DNA from: Parabacteroides sp900760525
GTDB lineage: Bacteria; Bacteroidota; Bacteroidia; Bacteroidales; Tannerellaceae
Direction: 5' to 3'
DNA length: 64,000 nt
NCBI RefSeq assembly: GCF_049860805.1
Contig: NZ_CP187555.1
Span: 124,001-188,000 of the forward strand
Below are positions 8,560 through 17,087 of the stretch, piece by piece (position 1 is the stretch's first letter; every line of letters starts with the position of its first letter). The notes under the pieces are model-generated. The model was not told the origin of the DNA and did not search any database. It worked only from the letters and a program-made list of their open reading frames with translations. A program made the position numbers and the translations under genes.

Positions 8560-8931
8560 ATGCAAGGTTTTTATACTATTCTGTTATTGGTCGTGTCCAA
8601 TATCTTTATGACGTGTGCCTGGTACGGGCATCTGAAGATGAAGCAGCAGTTCAGCTGGTTCGAGCATCTGCCGTTGATCGGCGTTGTCCTGTTTAGTTGG
8701 TTTTTAGCCTTTTTCGAGTATTGTTTCCAGGTTCCGGCAAATCGGATGGGGTTCCGTGATAACGGCGGCCCGTTTAACCTGATCCAGTTGAAGGTGATCC
8801 AGGAGGTGATTACGCTGGTTGTCTTTGTCGGTTTCAGTTCGATTGCTTTTAAAGGTGAATCGTTCAAGTGGAATCATGCACTGGCTTTCCTGTTTCTGGT
8901 GGCGGCGGTTTATCTGGTGTTTAAGAAATAG
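8560..8931 (+). CDS. DUF486 (DMT-like) small membrane protein
   Basis: A 123-residue, four-helix membrane protein of the DUF486 family, related to small drug/metabolite transporter-like proteins. Hydrophobic segments lie near residues 3-22, 35-54, 78-97 and 104-122. Family landmarks are the EYxxQVPANRxG stretch (residues 53-64) and the QLKxxQEVI stretch (about 76-84). It begins 3 bases after ttcA, so cotranscription is likely though no functional link is obvious. Its 3' end overlaps the convergent miaA gene by 11 bp. Substrate unknown. Confidence 0.88.
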   Translation: MQGFYTILLLVVSNIFMTCAWYGHLKMKQQFSWFEHLPLIGVVLFSWFLAFFEYCFQVPANRMGFRDNGGPFNLIQLKVIQEVITLVVFVGFSSIAFKGESFKWNHALAFLFLVAAVYLVFKK

Positions 8932-9829
8932 TCCGAATTTGTTGATCCAGAAAAGCCAATATCGCTTCCTCTTCATCAGGATGGAACCAACGGATGTCGG
9001 TGTCCCGTTTGAACCAGGTCATTTGTTTGCGGGCGTATACGCGGGAGTTGCGTTTTATCTTTTCTATGGCGAAGTCTAACGTCCATTCGCCATCTAGATA
9101 TTTGAACAGTTCTTTATAGCCTACCGTGTTGAGGGAGTTCAATTCGCGGAAGGGATAAACGCGGCGAGCTTCTTCCAACATACCGTCGGCCATCATCTGG
9201 TCTACGCGGCGGTTAATGCGGTCGTACAGTTCTTCACGATCGCGGGTTAACCCTATCCGGATGATCCGGAAAGGCCGTTCTTTGCGGGTGTTAGTACGGA
9301 AAGAAGAATAAGGTTTGCCAGTCATGCGGCAGATTTCTACGGCATGGATCACACGTTTGTAATTGTTGCGGTCCATCTCTTCGTAATGCAAAGGATCGGC
9401 TTCTTTCAACTCGGCAAGGATGGGGGCGAGGCCCTCTTCTTCATATTGTTTATAGATAGCCGTCCGGATTTCGGGGGTGACGGTGGGGATGTCGTCGATC
9501 CCTTTCGTAACGGCATCGATATACATCATACTGCCGCCTGTCATAACGACGGTCGGATGCGTCCGGTGAAGTTCCCTGAGCAGGGACATCACATCTTCTT
9601 CGAAATTACTTGCGCTGTAATAGTCGGTGAGTGACAAGGTGCCGACCATATAATGGCGTACACGTGCCATCTGTTCGGCAGTAGGAGCGGCCGTGCCTAT
9701 CGGGAGCTCTTTATAAAGCTGACGGGAGTCGGAAGAAATGATCGGAGAACCGAAATGCTCCGCTATGCGGAGGCTCAGTTCCGTCTTGCCGACTCCTGTC
9801 GGCCCCAATAGTATGACAAGAGAGTTCAT
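8921..9829 (-). CDS. miaA: tRNA dimethylallyltransferase MiaA
   Basis: Transfers the dimethylallyl group from DMAPP to adenosine 37 of tRNAs that read UNN codons. At 302 residues it is family-typical. The P-loop GPTGVGKT is at residues 9-16, the DSRQLYK segment with the catalytic aspartate at 34-40, and the RNA-binding stretch with NTVGYKELFKYL at about 232-243. The ATG lies 3 bases beyond the stop codon of the acidic protein at 9833, so the two are cotranscribed. Bacteroidota often keep miaA just downstream of lpxA, as here, but with one extra gene and an inverted repeat between them. Confidence 0.95.
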   Translation of the reverse strand: MNSLVILLGPTGVGKTELSLRIAEHFGSPIISSDSRQLYKELPIGTAAPTAEQMARVRHYMVGTLSLTDYYSASNFEEDVMSLLRELHRTHPTVVMTGGSMMYIDAVTKGIDDIPTVTPEIRTAIYKQYEEEGLAPILAELKEADPLHYEEMDRNNYKRVIHAVEICRMTGKPYSSFRTNTRKERPFRIIRIGLTRDREELYDRINRRVDQMMADGMLEEARRVYPFRELNSLNTVGYKELFKYLDGEWTLDFAIEKIKRNSRVYARKQMTWFKRDTDIRWFHPDEEEAILAFLDQQIRTIS

Positions 9830-9832
9830 TAA

Positions 9833-10393
9833 TCAAAAGCGCTCGTCGTCGTATGGATTGTCCATCGGTCCGTCGCCAAGCCCGTCGAAACCTTCTTTAT
9901 CGAGTTCGTCGATATCGTATTCGGAATCGCCGTAGAAATCTTCACCTATTTCGGTGTTACCTGCTTTTGTATCTATTTCGTCGAACGACATGATCTGCAC
10001 AGGTGCTTCGCCGATTGATTTGCTGCATACGGGTTTGTCCAGATCTTTGCCCGGGATGATTTCGCGGAGTTCCATGAAGAAAGCACGTTCGGTCATATAA
10101 TCGAAGACGAAAAGCAACTTCTGGTGCTCGTCTTCCAAAAGTTCTTCCAGAGACGTATCTTCCATTATATAATTGTCTACTTCAGAAGTGGTATCCATTT
10201 CAACCAGTGTGATTTCCGTATTCTTGCTCCAGTCGTCATCGCAGATGAAGAAAGAACACATCTGATCTTTTGAATACCCAACAGAATCCATAATGGCATT
10301 GTACAAATCCAGGAATGTCGCTTCCGAGTCGATCTTAATCTCGCGTTTGAAGTCGTCAACTTCATCTGATAGAATTAGAAATCTAAATACCAT
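9833..10393 (-). CDS. plasmid pRiA4b ORF-3-like (IS1096 passenger TnpR-type) acidic protein
   Basis: A 186-residue, very acidic soluble protein. The N-terminal half (FRFLILSDEVDDFKREIKIDSEATFLDLYNAI region) fits the pRiA4b ORF-3-like fold, which databases sometimes name after a passenger gene of IS1096. No transposase, terminal repeats or target duplication are nearby, so this is a chromosomal family member and not a mobile element. The last 60 residues are low complexity, rich in Asp, Glu and Gly. It has its own -7 box and is coupled to miaA (3-base gap). Molecular function unknown. Confidence 0.75.
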   Translation of the reverse strand: MVFRFLILSDEVDDFKREIKIDSEATFLDLYNAIMDSVGYSKDQMCSFFICDDDWSKNTEITLVEMDTTSEVDNYIMEDTSLEELLEDEHQKLLFVFDYMTERAFFMELREIIPGKDLDKPVCSKSIGEAPVQIMSFDEIDTKAGNTEIGEDFYGDSEYDIDELDKEGFDGLGDGPMDNPYDDERF

Positions 10394-10418
10394 AATCGTT
10401 ATTAGTTTTTTGTTGGTT

Positions 10419-10426
10419 CAAAAGTA
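10419..10426 (-). promoter_or_regulatory. -7 box for the acidic protein-miaA pair
   Basis: Minus strand reads TACTTTTG, an exact TAnnTTTG, 26 bases before the ATG at 10393. The nested inverted repeat that follows lpxA lies directly upstream of it. Confidence 0.5.
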
Positions 10427-10451
10427 GTAAAAAAGAATAATGTGACAATAA

Positions 10452-10526
10452 AATAATGTGCCAATATGCCAATTAAATTCATTCTCCGATTGGCATATTG
10501 GCGCATTTTCAAATTGGCACATTATT
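10452..10526 (-). terminator. nested inverted repeat after lpxA, probable terminator
   Basis: Outer arms AATAATGTGCCAAT (10452-10465) and ATTGGCACATTATT (10513-10526) are a perfect 14-bp inverted repeat. Inner arms CCAATATGCCAAT (10461-10473) and ATTGGCATATTGG (10489-10501) are a perfect 13-bp inverted repeat. They share CCAAT (10461-10465), so the full hairpins compete. The structure starts at the first base of the lpxA stop codon and is followed on the minus strand by an A/T-rich stretch, which suits transcription termination of the lpx operon. Confidence 0.7.
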
Positions 10527-11311
10527 TACTCATCGATCGAACCTCTTACGATACCGCGTTGGGATGATTTGATGAAGTTCAGGATCAGGTCCCGTTCTTC
10601 ACTGGGCTCGTATTCGGTTTCGATGGCTTTCAGGGCTTCCGTGTTGTTGAGGCCGCGCGTATAAAGCGTGCGGTAGATGTCTTGGATCAAGAATACCTGG
10701 CTGTTGGTAAATCCGCGACGGCGCAACCCTACGATATTGATACCGCAGTACACGATCGGATCGCGTCCGATCAGTGTATAAGGAGGAATATCCTTGCCGA
10801 TGCGGGAACCGCCTTGTACCATGACATGCTTGGAGATACGGGAGAACTGGTGAACTAAGCTGCCGCCGCTGACAATCGCAAAGTCGTCGATCTCGACTTC
10901 ACCGGCAATCTGTGAAGCGTTGCCGATAATGATGTTGTCTTTCAGCAGGCAGTCATGAGCGATATGGGAATAAGCCATAATCAGGCAATTGTTTCCGACA
11001 ACGGTTTTGCCTTTGGAGGCTGTTCCGCGGTTGACAGTCACGCATTCGCGCAGAATGGTGTTGTCTCCGATTTCAGCAGTTGTAATTTCTCCTTTAAACT
11101 TCAGGTCTTGGGGAATACCGGCTATAACGGCTCCGGGAAATACCTGGCAATTATTGCCGATCCGCGCACCGTCTAAGATAGTCGTATGCGAATGGATCCG
11201 GCAGTTGTCACCGATTACGACATCTTTTTCGATTACGGCAAAAGGATCGATCGTTGTATTCTGACCGATCTTGGCCTCGGGATGAACGACTGCTAAAGGG
11301 GATATGTTCAT
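10526..11311 (-). CDS. lpxA: UDP-N-acetylglucosamine acyltransferase LpxA
   Basis: First step of lipid A synthesis: moves a 3-hydroxyacyl chain from ACP to UDP-GlcNAc. At 261 residues it is standard length. The left-handed parallel beta helix is visible as hexapeptide repeats over residues 10-180. SHIAHDC at 115-121 carries H116 and H119, matching the E. coli H122/H125 region, with H119 as the catalytic base. A C-terminal helical domain follows. It starts 11 bases after the lpxC-fabZ stop codon and ends the lpxD / lpxC-fabZ / lpxA run. Confidence 0.97.
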   Translation of the reverse strand: MNISPLAVVHPEAKIGQNTTIDPFAVIEKDVVIGDNCRIHSHTTILDGARIGNNCQVFPGAVIAGIPQDLKFKGEITTAEIGDNTILRECVTVNRGTASKGKTVVGNNCLIMAYSHIAHDCLLKDNIIIGNASQIAGEVEIDDFAIVSGGSLVHQFSRISKHVMVQGGSRIGKDIPPYTLIGRDPIVYCGINIVGLRRRGFTNSQVFLIQDIYRTLYTRGLNNTEALKAIETEYEPSEERDLILNFIKSSQRGIVRGSIDE

Positions 11312-11322
11312 TATCTTAATTA

Positions 11323-12708
11323 TTATTTGTTTTTTACAATCTGTGCCATAAATTCAGCTTCGCTAACCAGCTTGTCGCCTACGAATACATAGCCTTTCAT
11401 GGTCGAGATACCGCGGCGTATGGGAGCCAGCAATTCCAGGCGCAGGATCAGCGTGTCGCCCGGAACGACTTTCTGGCGGAATTTAACACCGTCGATCTTC
11501 ATGAAGTAAGTGGAATAGCGTTCCGGTTCGTCTACCGAGTTCAGAACGAGCAGGCCGCCGGTCTGTGCCATCGCTTCCACTTGCAGTACGCCCGGCATAA
11601 CCGGTTCCTGGGGGAAGTGGCCCGTAAAGAACGGTTCGTTGCTCGTGATGTTCTTCACGCCCACGATATAGTTGCCGCCGATCTCGATGATCTTGTCAAC
11701 CAGCAGGAACGGGTAGCGGTGCGGGAGCAATTCGCGGATACGGTTGATGTCCATGACCGGGACGCAGTTCGGATCGTAGACGGGAGCCTGAACTTCGTTC
11801 AGCTTGATGTCCTTGCGGATCATGCGTGCCAACTGGTTGTTGATCTTATGTCCCGGGCGGGTAGCGATTACGCGGCCGCGGATCGGTTTGCCGATCAGTG
11901 CCAGGTCGCCGATCACATCGATCAGCTTGTGGCGCGCCGGTTCGTTGTCGAATACCAACGGTTTATTGTTGATGTAGCCCAGCTCCTGCACATCCTTATG
12001 CGGGATAGACAGTTTGTCGGCCAGGTTGTCAAGCACTTCCTGTGATACTTTCTGATCGTAGATAACGATTGCATTGTCGAGGTCTCCGCCTTTGATCAGG
12101 TTGTTCTGCAACAACATTTCCACTTCGCGGACAAATACGAATGTTCGGGAAGCGGCCAGTTCTGTCGGGAATTCACTCAGGTCGTTCAGCGTGGCGAACT
12201 GGTTGGAAAGCACGGGCGAATTGAAAGAAATCAATGCATTGACGCTGAACTTGTCGTCCGGCAGGATGATGAGGGAAGAACCTGTTTCTTCATCCTTGAC
12301 TTCGATTTTGTGCTTTACGATATAGTAATCTTTCGGTGCGCTCTGTTCTACGATACCGACTTTTTGAATCTCTTCACTGAAAAAACGGGAACTGCCGTCG
12401 AGAATCGGAAATTCGGGTGCATTCACTTCTATCAGGCAGTTATCTATTTCGTAGGCATATAAAGCTGCCATCGCATGTTCAATAGTACTTACCTGAATGC
12501 CGTTCTTTGAAAGCACAGTTCCTCTTTGGGTTCCGGCTACGTTTTCGGCAACGGCATCGATTACAGGTTCTCCTTCCAGGTCAACACGTTTGATTTTGTA
12601 TCCATGATTTTCGGGTGCAGGATGGAATGTGATCTGAATATCCAGCCCTGTATGCAACCCTTTTCCTTGCATAGAGAAACTCGTGGCAAGCGTCTTCTGT
12701 TTCTGCAT
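11323..12708 (-). CDS. lpxC-fabZ: bifunctional LpxC-FabZ: UDP-3-O-acyl-GlcNAc deacetylase / 3-hydroxyacyl-ACP dehydratase
   Basis: A natural fusion of 461 residues. Residues 1 to about 310 are LpxC, the zinc deacetylase that commits the pathway to lipid A: zinc ligands H78 (in STIEHAMAAL), H260 and D264 (ARHKLIDVIGD), and catalytic H287 (GHKINN). Residues about 318-461 are FabZ, a fatty-acid dehydratase: PHRYPFLLVD at 329-338, H364 in GHFPQEPVMPGV and E378. The fusion is typical of Bacteroidota and joins use and supply of hydroxyacyl-ACP in one chain. A four-copy 7-bp repeat lies 11 bases before the start codon. Confidence 0.97.
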   Translation of the reverse strand: MQKQKTLATSFSMQGKGLHTGLDIQITFHPAPENHGYKIKRVDLEGEPVIDAVAENVAGTQRGTVLSKNGIQVSTIEHAMAALYAYEIDNCLIEVNAPEFPILDGSSRFFSEEIQKVGIVEQSAPKDYYIVKHKIEVKDEETGSSLIILPDDKFSVNALISFNSPVLSNQFATLNDLSEFPTELAASRTFVFVREVEMLLQNNLIKGGDLDNAIVIYDQKVSQEVLDNLADKLSIPHKDVQELGYINNKPLVFDNEPARHKLIDVIGDLALIGKPIRGRVIATRPGHKINNQLARMIRKDIKLNEVQAPVYDPNCVPVMDINRIRELLPHRYPFLLVDKIIEIGGNYIVGVKNITSNEPFFTGHFPQEPVMPGVLQVEAMAQTGGLLVLNSVDEPERYSTYFMKIDGVKFRQKVVPGDTLILRLELLAPIRRGISTMKGYVFVGDKLVSEAEFMAQIVKNK

Positions 12709-12719
12709 ACGATCTATAT

Positions 12720-12747
12720 GATTTATGATTTATAATTTATGATTTAT
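12720..12747. repeat. 7-bp tandem repeat, four copies, GATTTAT type
   Basis: In-register units are GATTTAT, GATTTAT, AATTTAT, GATTTAT, between lpxD and lpxC-fabZ. The array overlaps the lpxD stop region (12737) and is followed in the same 7-base rhythm by the array at 12751. Confidence 0.85.
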
Positions 12748-13801
12748 TCATTGTCAATTGTGCATTGTCAATTGCCAATTTAAGTCGTTCTATCTCACGC
12801 TGCATTTGCCCCATCTGTCGGTACATATCCGGCAGACGGTTGAAGATTGCGCTGGAACGCATAAATGCTTTTGCGTTGATAGCCGGTGCACCTAACAAGG
12901 TTGTCGGTTCTTTTACATCGCTGATTACACCGCATTGTGCTCCGAATACTACATGGTCTGCCACATGGATATGGCCGGACAATCCGGCCTGTCCGCCGAA
13001 CATACAATGGCTGCCGATCTTCACGGAGCCGGCAATACCGACCTGGGCGGCCATAACCGTATTTTCACCGACTTCCACGTTGTGCGCAATCTGTACCAGA
13101 TTGTCCAGTTTGACGCCCCGGCGGATGATGGTCGAATCCATCACGGCACGGTCTATCGTGGTGTTGGCTCCGATTTCGACATCGTCTTCCAATATGACAT
13201 TTCCCAGCTGCGGGATCTTTTTGTAGTTATCGCCTTCAGGAGCAAAACCGAAACCATCCGATCCGATCACGCTTCCGGCATGCAGAATACAGTTGTTGCC
13301 AATCACACAGCCGTTATAAATGGTTGCGTGCGGATAGACCGTACAGTTGTCTCCAACGGTCACATGGTCGCCGATATAAGCGTGCGGATAAATGCGGCTG
13401 TTCTTGCCGATCTTTACGTCTTCACCGATATAGGCAAAGTTGCCGACATAGCATCCTTCGCCGACCGTTGCCGAACCGGCGATAAATGCCGTGGCGTCTA
13501 TGCCCGCTTTCTTGGTATTCGCCTGTTCCACCATGTTCAACAGTATGGCAAGCGAAGCATAAGCATTGGCCACTTTGACCAATGTGGCTTTTACCGGTTC
13601 GGCGGGAGTGAAATCATTGTTTACCAAAACAATGCTTGCTTCAGTATTGTAGATAAAATGTTCGTATTTAGGGTTTGCCAGGAAGGTCAATGTTCCCGGT
13701 TTTCCTTCTTCTATCTTTGAGAAGTTGTTGACTTTCACTTCAGGGTTGCCTTCGACGGTTCCACCTAAAACGCTCGCTATTTGTTGGGCTGAAAACTCCA
13801 T
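12737..13801 (-). CDS. lpxD: UDP-3-O-(3-hydroxyacyl)glucosamine N-acyltransferase LpxD
   Basis: Adds the N-linked hydroxyacyl chain in lipid A synthesis, third step. A 354-residue protein with the N-terminal uridine-binding domain (about 1-100), hexapeptide left-handed beta helix (about 105-295) and a C-terminal helix. LVQIAHNVEVGENT around residues 236-249 contains the conserved histidine used for acyl transfer. The last dozen residues (AIDNAQLTMNKS) are encoded by a 7-bp-period repeat and look like an extension into intergenic DNA. First gene of the lpxD / lpxC-fabZ / lpxA run. Confidence 0.96.
   Translation of the reverse strand: MEFSAQQIASVLGGTVEGNPEVKVNNFSKIEEGKPGTLTFLANPKYEHFIYNTEASIVLVNNDFTPAEPVKATLVKVANAYASLAILLNMVEQANTKKAGIDATAFIAGSATVGEGCYVGNFAYIGEDVKIGKNSRIYPHAYIGDHVTVGDNCTVYPHATIYNGCVIGNNCILHAGSVIGSDGFGFAPEGDNYKKIPQLGNVILEDDVEIGANTTIDRAVMDSTIIRRGVKLDNLVQIAHNVEVGENTVMAAQVGIAGSVKIGSHCMFGGQAGLSGHIHVADHVVFGAQCGVISDVKEPTTLLGAPAINAKAFMRSSAIFNRLPDMYRQMGQMQREIERLKLAIDNAQLTMNKS
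12751..12778. repeat. 7-bp-period repeat forming the coding 3' end of lpxD
   Basis: Units in register are TTGTCAA, TTGTGCA, TTGTCAA, TTGCCAA. A perfect 12-bp direct repeat CATTGTCAATTG appears at 12749-12760 and 12763-12774. On the coding strand it specifies the C-terminal tail of LpxD, so the repeat is translated. Confidence 0.8.
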
Positions 13802-13890
13802 TATTTAATCTTATTATATGTATTTCAAATGCAACTGCCCCGACTTGATTCAAGGCAGTTTGCAAAAATGGTGAAAATTATTGGGATAGC

Positions 13891-14733
13891 CTATGCTTTG
13901 CAGGGAATAATTCCTTTATCGTGCAGATATCCTGCCATTTCGCGCTGTACGGCCTGGGCTGCATCACGCGCAACGTCGGCAAAGTTCTCCGTTTTGTCTG
14001 CATAAATGATCGCACGGGAAGAGTTTACCAGCAACCCGCATTGGTCGTTCATGCCGTACAGGGCCACTTCGGCGAGGCTTCCGCCCTGTGCGCCTACGCC
14101 CGGAACCAGCAGGAAGTGGTTGGGAGCATACTTGCGGATGTCTAAGAACATCTTTCCCTGGGTAGCGCCTACCACATACATCATCTGTTCGTCGGTAGCC
14201 CAGTCCTGCGACTTTTTCAATACCTTTTCGAACAACCGTTCGCCGCTTGCATCTTCTGTCAACTGGAAATCGTGCGAACCTTTGTTGGAGGTCAACGCCA
14301 ACAGGATCACCCAGGCTTCCGGATAGATTAGGAACGGCTTCACGCTGTCTTCGCCCATATATGGAGCCACCGTTACGGCATCCACCTTAATATGGTCGAA
14401 GAAAGAACGTGCATACATCTCGGAAGTGTTTCCGATGTCCCCGCGCTTAGCATCGGCAATGATAAACTGGTCGGGATAGTTTTCACGCAGGTAAGCGACT
14501 GTCTTTTCGAATGACAGCATGCCTTTTACGCCCAAACTTTCATAGAAGGCCAGGTTCGGTTTGTAAGCTACGCAGTAGTCGGCTGTCGCGTCGATAATCG
14601 CTTTGTTGAATGCGAAGATCGGATCTTCTTCAGACAGCAGGTGCTGCGGGATCTTCTTTATATCTGTATCGAGCCCCACGCAAAGGAAGGACTGCTTTTT
14701 CTTGATGTTTTCGAATAATTGCTGCTTGTTCAT
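13891..14733 (-). CDS. pyrF: orotidine 5'-phosphate decarboxylase PyrF
   Basis: Last step of UMP synthesis, removing CO2 from OMP. The 280-residue length and the sequence style mark the longer (type 2) family found in Bacteroidota and actinobacteria rather than the 230-residue enterobacterial form. FLCVGLDTD is at 16-24 and the catalytic DAKRGDIGNT at 94-103, with the Lys-Asp pairs needed for catalysis. It starts 35 bases after the prfA stop codon, in a purM-prfA-pyrF run. An 89-bp gap without clear signals separates it from lpxD downstream. Confidence 0.96.
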   Translation of the reverse strand: MNKQQLFENIKKKQSFLCVGLDTDIKKIPQHLLSEEDPIFAFNKAIIDATADYCVAYKPNLAFYESLGVKGMLSFEKTVAYLRENYPDQFIIADAKRGDIGNTSEMYARSFFDHIKVDAVTVAPYMGEDSVKPFLIYPEAWVILLALTSNKGSHDFQLTEDASGERLFEKVLKKSQDWATDEQMMYVVGATQGKMFLDIRKYAPNHFLLVPGVGAQGGSLAEVALYGMNDQCGLLVNSSRAIIYADKTENFADVARDAAQAVQREMAGYLHDKGIIPCKA

Positions 14734-14768
14734 GTTGTTACGTGTAAAAAATTAGTCTAAAAATGATG

Positions 14769-15878
14769 TTATAGTTCAGACTCTTTCAGTCGTTCAGCGT
14801 TCTCGGCTACGATCAGTTGATCGAGGCATCCTTGTATATCCCCATCCATAAAGGCTGAAAGATTGTAAATCGTGTAATTGATACGATGGTCGGTGATACG
14901 TCCCTGCGGGTAATTGTAGGTACGGATCTTCGCCGAGCGGTCGCCGGTAGAAACCATCGTCTTACGTTTGTTAGCAATGTCATCCAGATATTTCTGGTGT
15001 TCCTTGTCATATATAAACGAACGCAGGCGCGTAAGAGCGCGCTCCTTGTTCTTCGGCTGGTCGCGTGTTTCGGTACATTCGATCAGGATTTCTTCGCTTT
15101 CGCCCGTGTTCGGGTTCTTCCAGACGTAGCGCAGGCGGACACCCGATTCGACCTTGTTTACGTTCTGTCCTCCGGCTCCACCCGAACGGAACGTGTCCCA
15201 TTTGATCTCGCCTTCGTTGATTTCCACATCAAACTCGTCTGCTTCGGGGAGGACGGCAACGGTGGCTGCCGATGTGTGTACGCGCCCCTGTGTTTCGGTA
15301 GCCGGCACACGTTGTACGCGATGCACGCCCGATTCATATTTAAGAGTTCCGTACACCTTTTCTCCGCTTACGGTAAAGATGATTTCTTTGAAACCGCCGG
15401 CAGCTCCTTCGCTACAACTGGACAGGGCCACTTTCCAGCCTTTCATCTCGCAATACTTAACGTACATGCGATACAGGTCTCCGGCAAAGAGTGCCGCTTC
15501 ATCGCCACCCGTTCCGCCACGTATTTCGACAATGGCGTTTTTGTCGTCCTGCGGGTCGGCCGGCACGAGGAGCAGCTTGATCTCCTCTTCCAGCTCCGGA
15601 ATACGTGCTTCACAAGCAGCCGCTTCTTCACGCGCTATCTCTTTCATCTCCGGATCGGTTTCGGCCATCATCAAACGCGCCTCTTCCAAACCATTGAGGC
15701 ATTGCATATATTCCTTGCGGGCTTTTATGATTTCGTTCAGTTCCTTATATTCTTTCGTGAGCTTGACGTATCTTTTCTGGTCAGCGATGACGTTAGGGTC
15801 TGTGATGAGCGTCGATACCTCTTCGAAGCGCGACACCAATCCATCCAGTTTCTCTAATAGCGTATTATTCTCAGCCAT
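14769..15878 (-). CDS. prfA: peptide chain release factor 1
   Basis: Recognises UAA and UAG stop codons and triggers peptide release. From the ATG at 15878 the protein has 369 residues. The codon-reading PxT motif appears as PAT at 192-194, which marks RF1 rather than RF2, and the GGQ motif that enters the peptidyl-transferase centre is at 236-238. An in-frame GTG at 15890 would add four residues; the ATG opening MAENNTLLEKL is preferred. The ATG lies within 8 bases of the purM stop codon (overlapping ends), so the genes are translationally linked. Confidence 0.96.
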   Translation of the reverse strand: MAENNTLLEKLDGLVSRFEEVSTLITDPNVIADQKRYVKLTKEYKELNEIIKARKEYMQCLNGLEEARLMMAETDPEMKEIAREEAAACEARIPELEEEIKLLLVPADPQDDKNAIVEIRGGTGGDEAALFAGDLYRMYVKYCEMKGWKVALSSCSEGAAGGFKEIIFTVSGEKVYGTLKYESGVHRVQRVPATETQGRVHTSAATVAVLPEADEFDVEINEGEIKWDTFRSGGAGGQNVNKVESGVRLRYVWKNPNTGESEEILIECTETRDQPKNKERALTRLRSFIYDKEHQKYLDDIANKRKTMVSTGDRSAKIRTYNYPQGRITDHRINYTIYNLSAFMDGDIQGCLDQLIVAENAERLKESEL

Positions 15879-17043
15879 ATATAAACTCACCGAACTCGCT
15901 TTTAATAATCAGTTCCTTTTTGTCGCTTTCTTCTATGCGGCCGACGATCTGTGCGTCGATATCGAATGATTTGCTGATGGCAATCACCTCTTCCGCATGT
16001 TCCGGGGAAAGATAGACTTCCAGACGGTGTCCCATGTTGAACACTTTGTACATCTCGTCCCAGGCCGTACCGCTCTGTTCCTTGATCGTCTTGAACAGCG
16101 GGGGAACAGGGAACATATTGTCCTTGATCACGCGGCAATTGTTTCCGATGAAATGCATGACTTTGGTCTGTGCCCCGCCTGAGCAGTGTACCATACCGTG
16201 GATATCCGGACGCAAAGCATCCAGTAGCTTTTTGACTACCGGAGCATAGGTTCGTGTGGGAGAAAGCACCAGTTTGCCTGCGTTCAGCGGCGATCCTTCT
16301 ACGGGATCGGTCAGCTTTAAGCCTCCGCTGTAAACCAGTTCGTCGGGAACAGCCTTGTCAAAACTTTCCGGGTATTTTTCCGCCAGGTATTTGGCAAATA
16401 CGTCATGGCGTGCACTGGTCAGCCCGTTGCTTCCCATACCGCCGTTATACTCTTTCTCGTAAGTGGCCTGTCCGAAAGAAGCCAGTCCGACGATCACGTC
16501 GCCCGGACGGATGTTCGCATTGTCGATCACGTCGGCACGTTTCATGCGGCAGGTAACCGTACTGTCGACAATGATGGTACGGACCAGATCGCCGACATCG
16601 GCCGTCTCACCGCCTGTCGCATAGCAACCGACTCCCATTTCGCGGAGTTCGGCCAGCAATTCGTCTGTCCCGTTGATGATGGCGGAGATCACTTCACCTG
16701 GAATCAACAACTTGTTGCGTCCGATGGTGGAGGATACTAATATGTTGTCTACGGCGCCCACGCACAGCAGGTCGTCGATATTCATTATCAAAGCGTCTTG
16801 CGCAATACCTTTCCAAACGGACAGGTCTCCGGTTTCTTTCCAGTACATATAAGCCAGAGATGACTTGGTTCCGGCTCCGTCGGCATGCATGATGTTGCAA
16901 TATTCAGGATCGCCTCCCAGAATGTCGGGAATGATCTTACAGAATGCTTGGGGAAAGATTCCCTTGTCGATGTTCTTTATTGCGTTATGAACATCTTCTT
17001 TCGAAGCGGATACACCGCGTAGATTATAACGTTGGTCACTCAT
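15871..17043 (-). CDS. purM: phosphoribosylformylglycinamidine cyclo-ligase (AIR synthase)
   Basis: A 390-residue AIR synthase-family protein: ATP-dependent ring closure of FGAM to AIR in purine synthesis. The N-terminal half contains HADGAGTKSSLAYM (about 54-67) and the metal/nucleotide region MNIDDLLCVGA (about 90-100). GGETADVGD is near residues 144-152 and a glycine-rich VIVGLASFGQATYE stretch near 183-196. It is longer than E. coli PurM (345 residues) but fits the Bacteroidota form. It heads the purM-prfA-pyrF run. A -7 box lies just upstream. No signal for purine regulation is visible. Confidence 0.9.
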   Translation of the reverse strand: MSDQRYNLRGVSASKEDVHNAIKNIDKGIFPQAFCKIIPDILGGDPEYCNIMHADGAGTKSSLAYMYWKETGDLSVWKGIAQDALIMNIDDLLCVGAVDNILVSSTIGRNKLLIPGEVISAIINGTDELLAELREMGVGCYATGGETADVGDLVRTIIVDSTVTCRMKRADVIDNANIRPGDVIVGLASFGQATYEKEYNGGMGSNGLTSARHDVFAKYLAEKYPESFDKAVPDELVYSGGLKLTDPVEGSPLNAGKLVLSPTRTYAPVVKKLLDALRPDIHGMVHCSGGAQTKVMHFIGNNCRVIKDNMFPVPPLFKTIKEQSGTAWDEMYKVFNMGHRLEVYLSPEHAEEVIAISKSFDIDAQIVGRIEESDKKELIIKSEFGEFIYG

Positions 17044-17063
17044 TGTTTTTGTGAATTTGTCTG

Positions 17064-17071
17064 CAAAGATA
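17064..17071 (-). promoter_or_regulatory. -7 box for purM
   Basis: Minus strand TATCTTTG, an exact TAnnTTTG, 21 bases before the purM ATG. The -33 position falls in the 3' end of the glucosaminidase gene and shows no clear TTTG. Confidence 0.5.
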
Positions 17072-17087
17072 CTATTTTTTGTCTTAC

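Noticed and set aside
9833..10393. IS1096-type mobile element
   Set aside because: No transposase, terminal inverted repeats or target duplication; only the family name suggests mobility.
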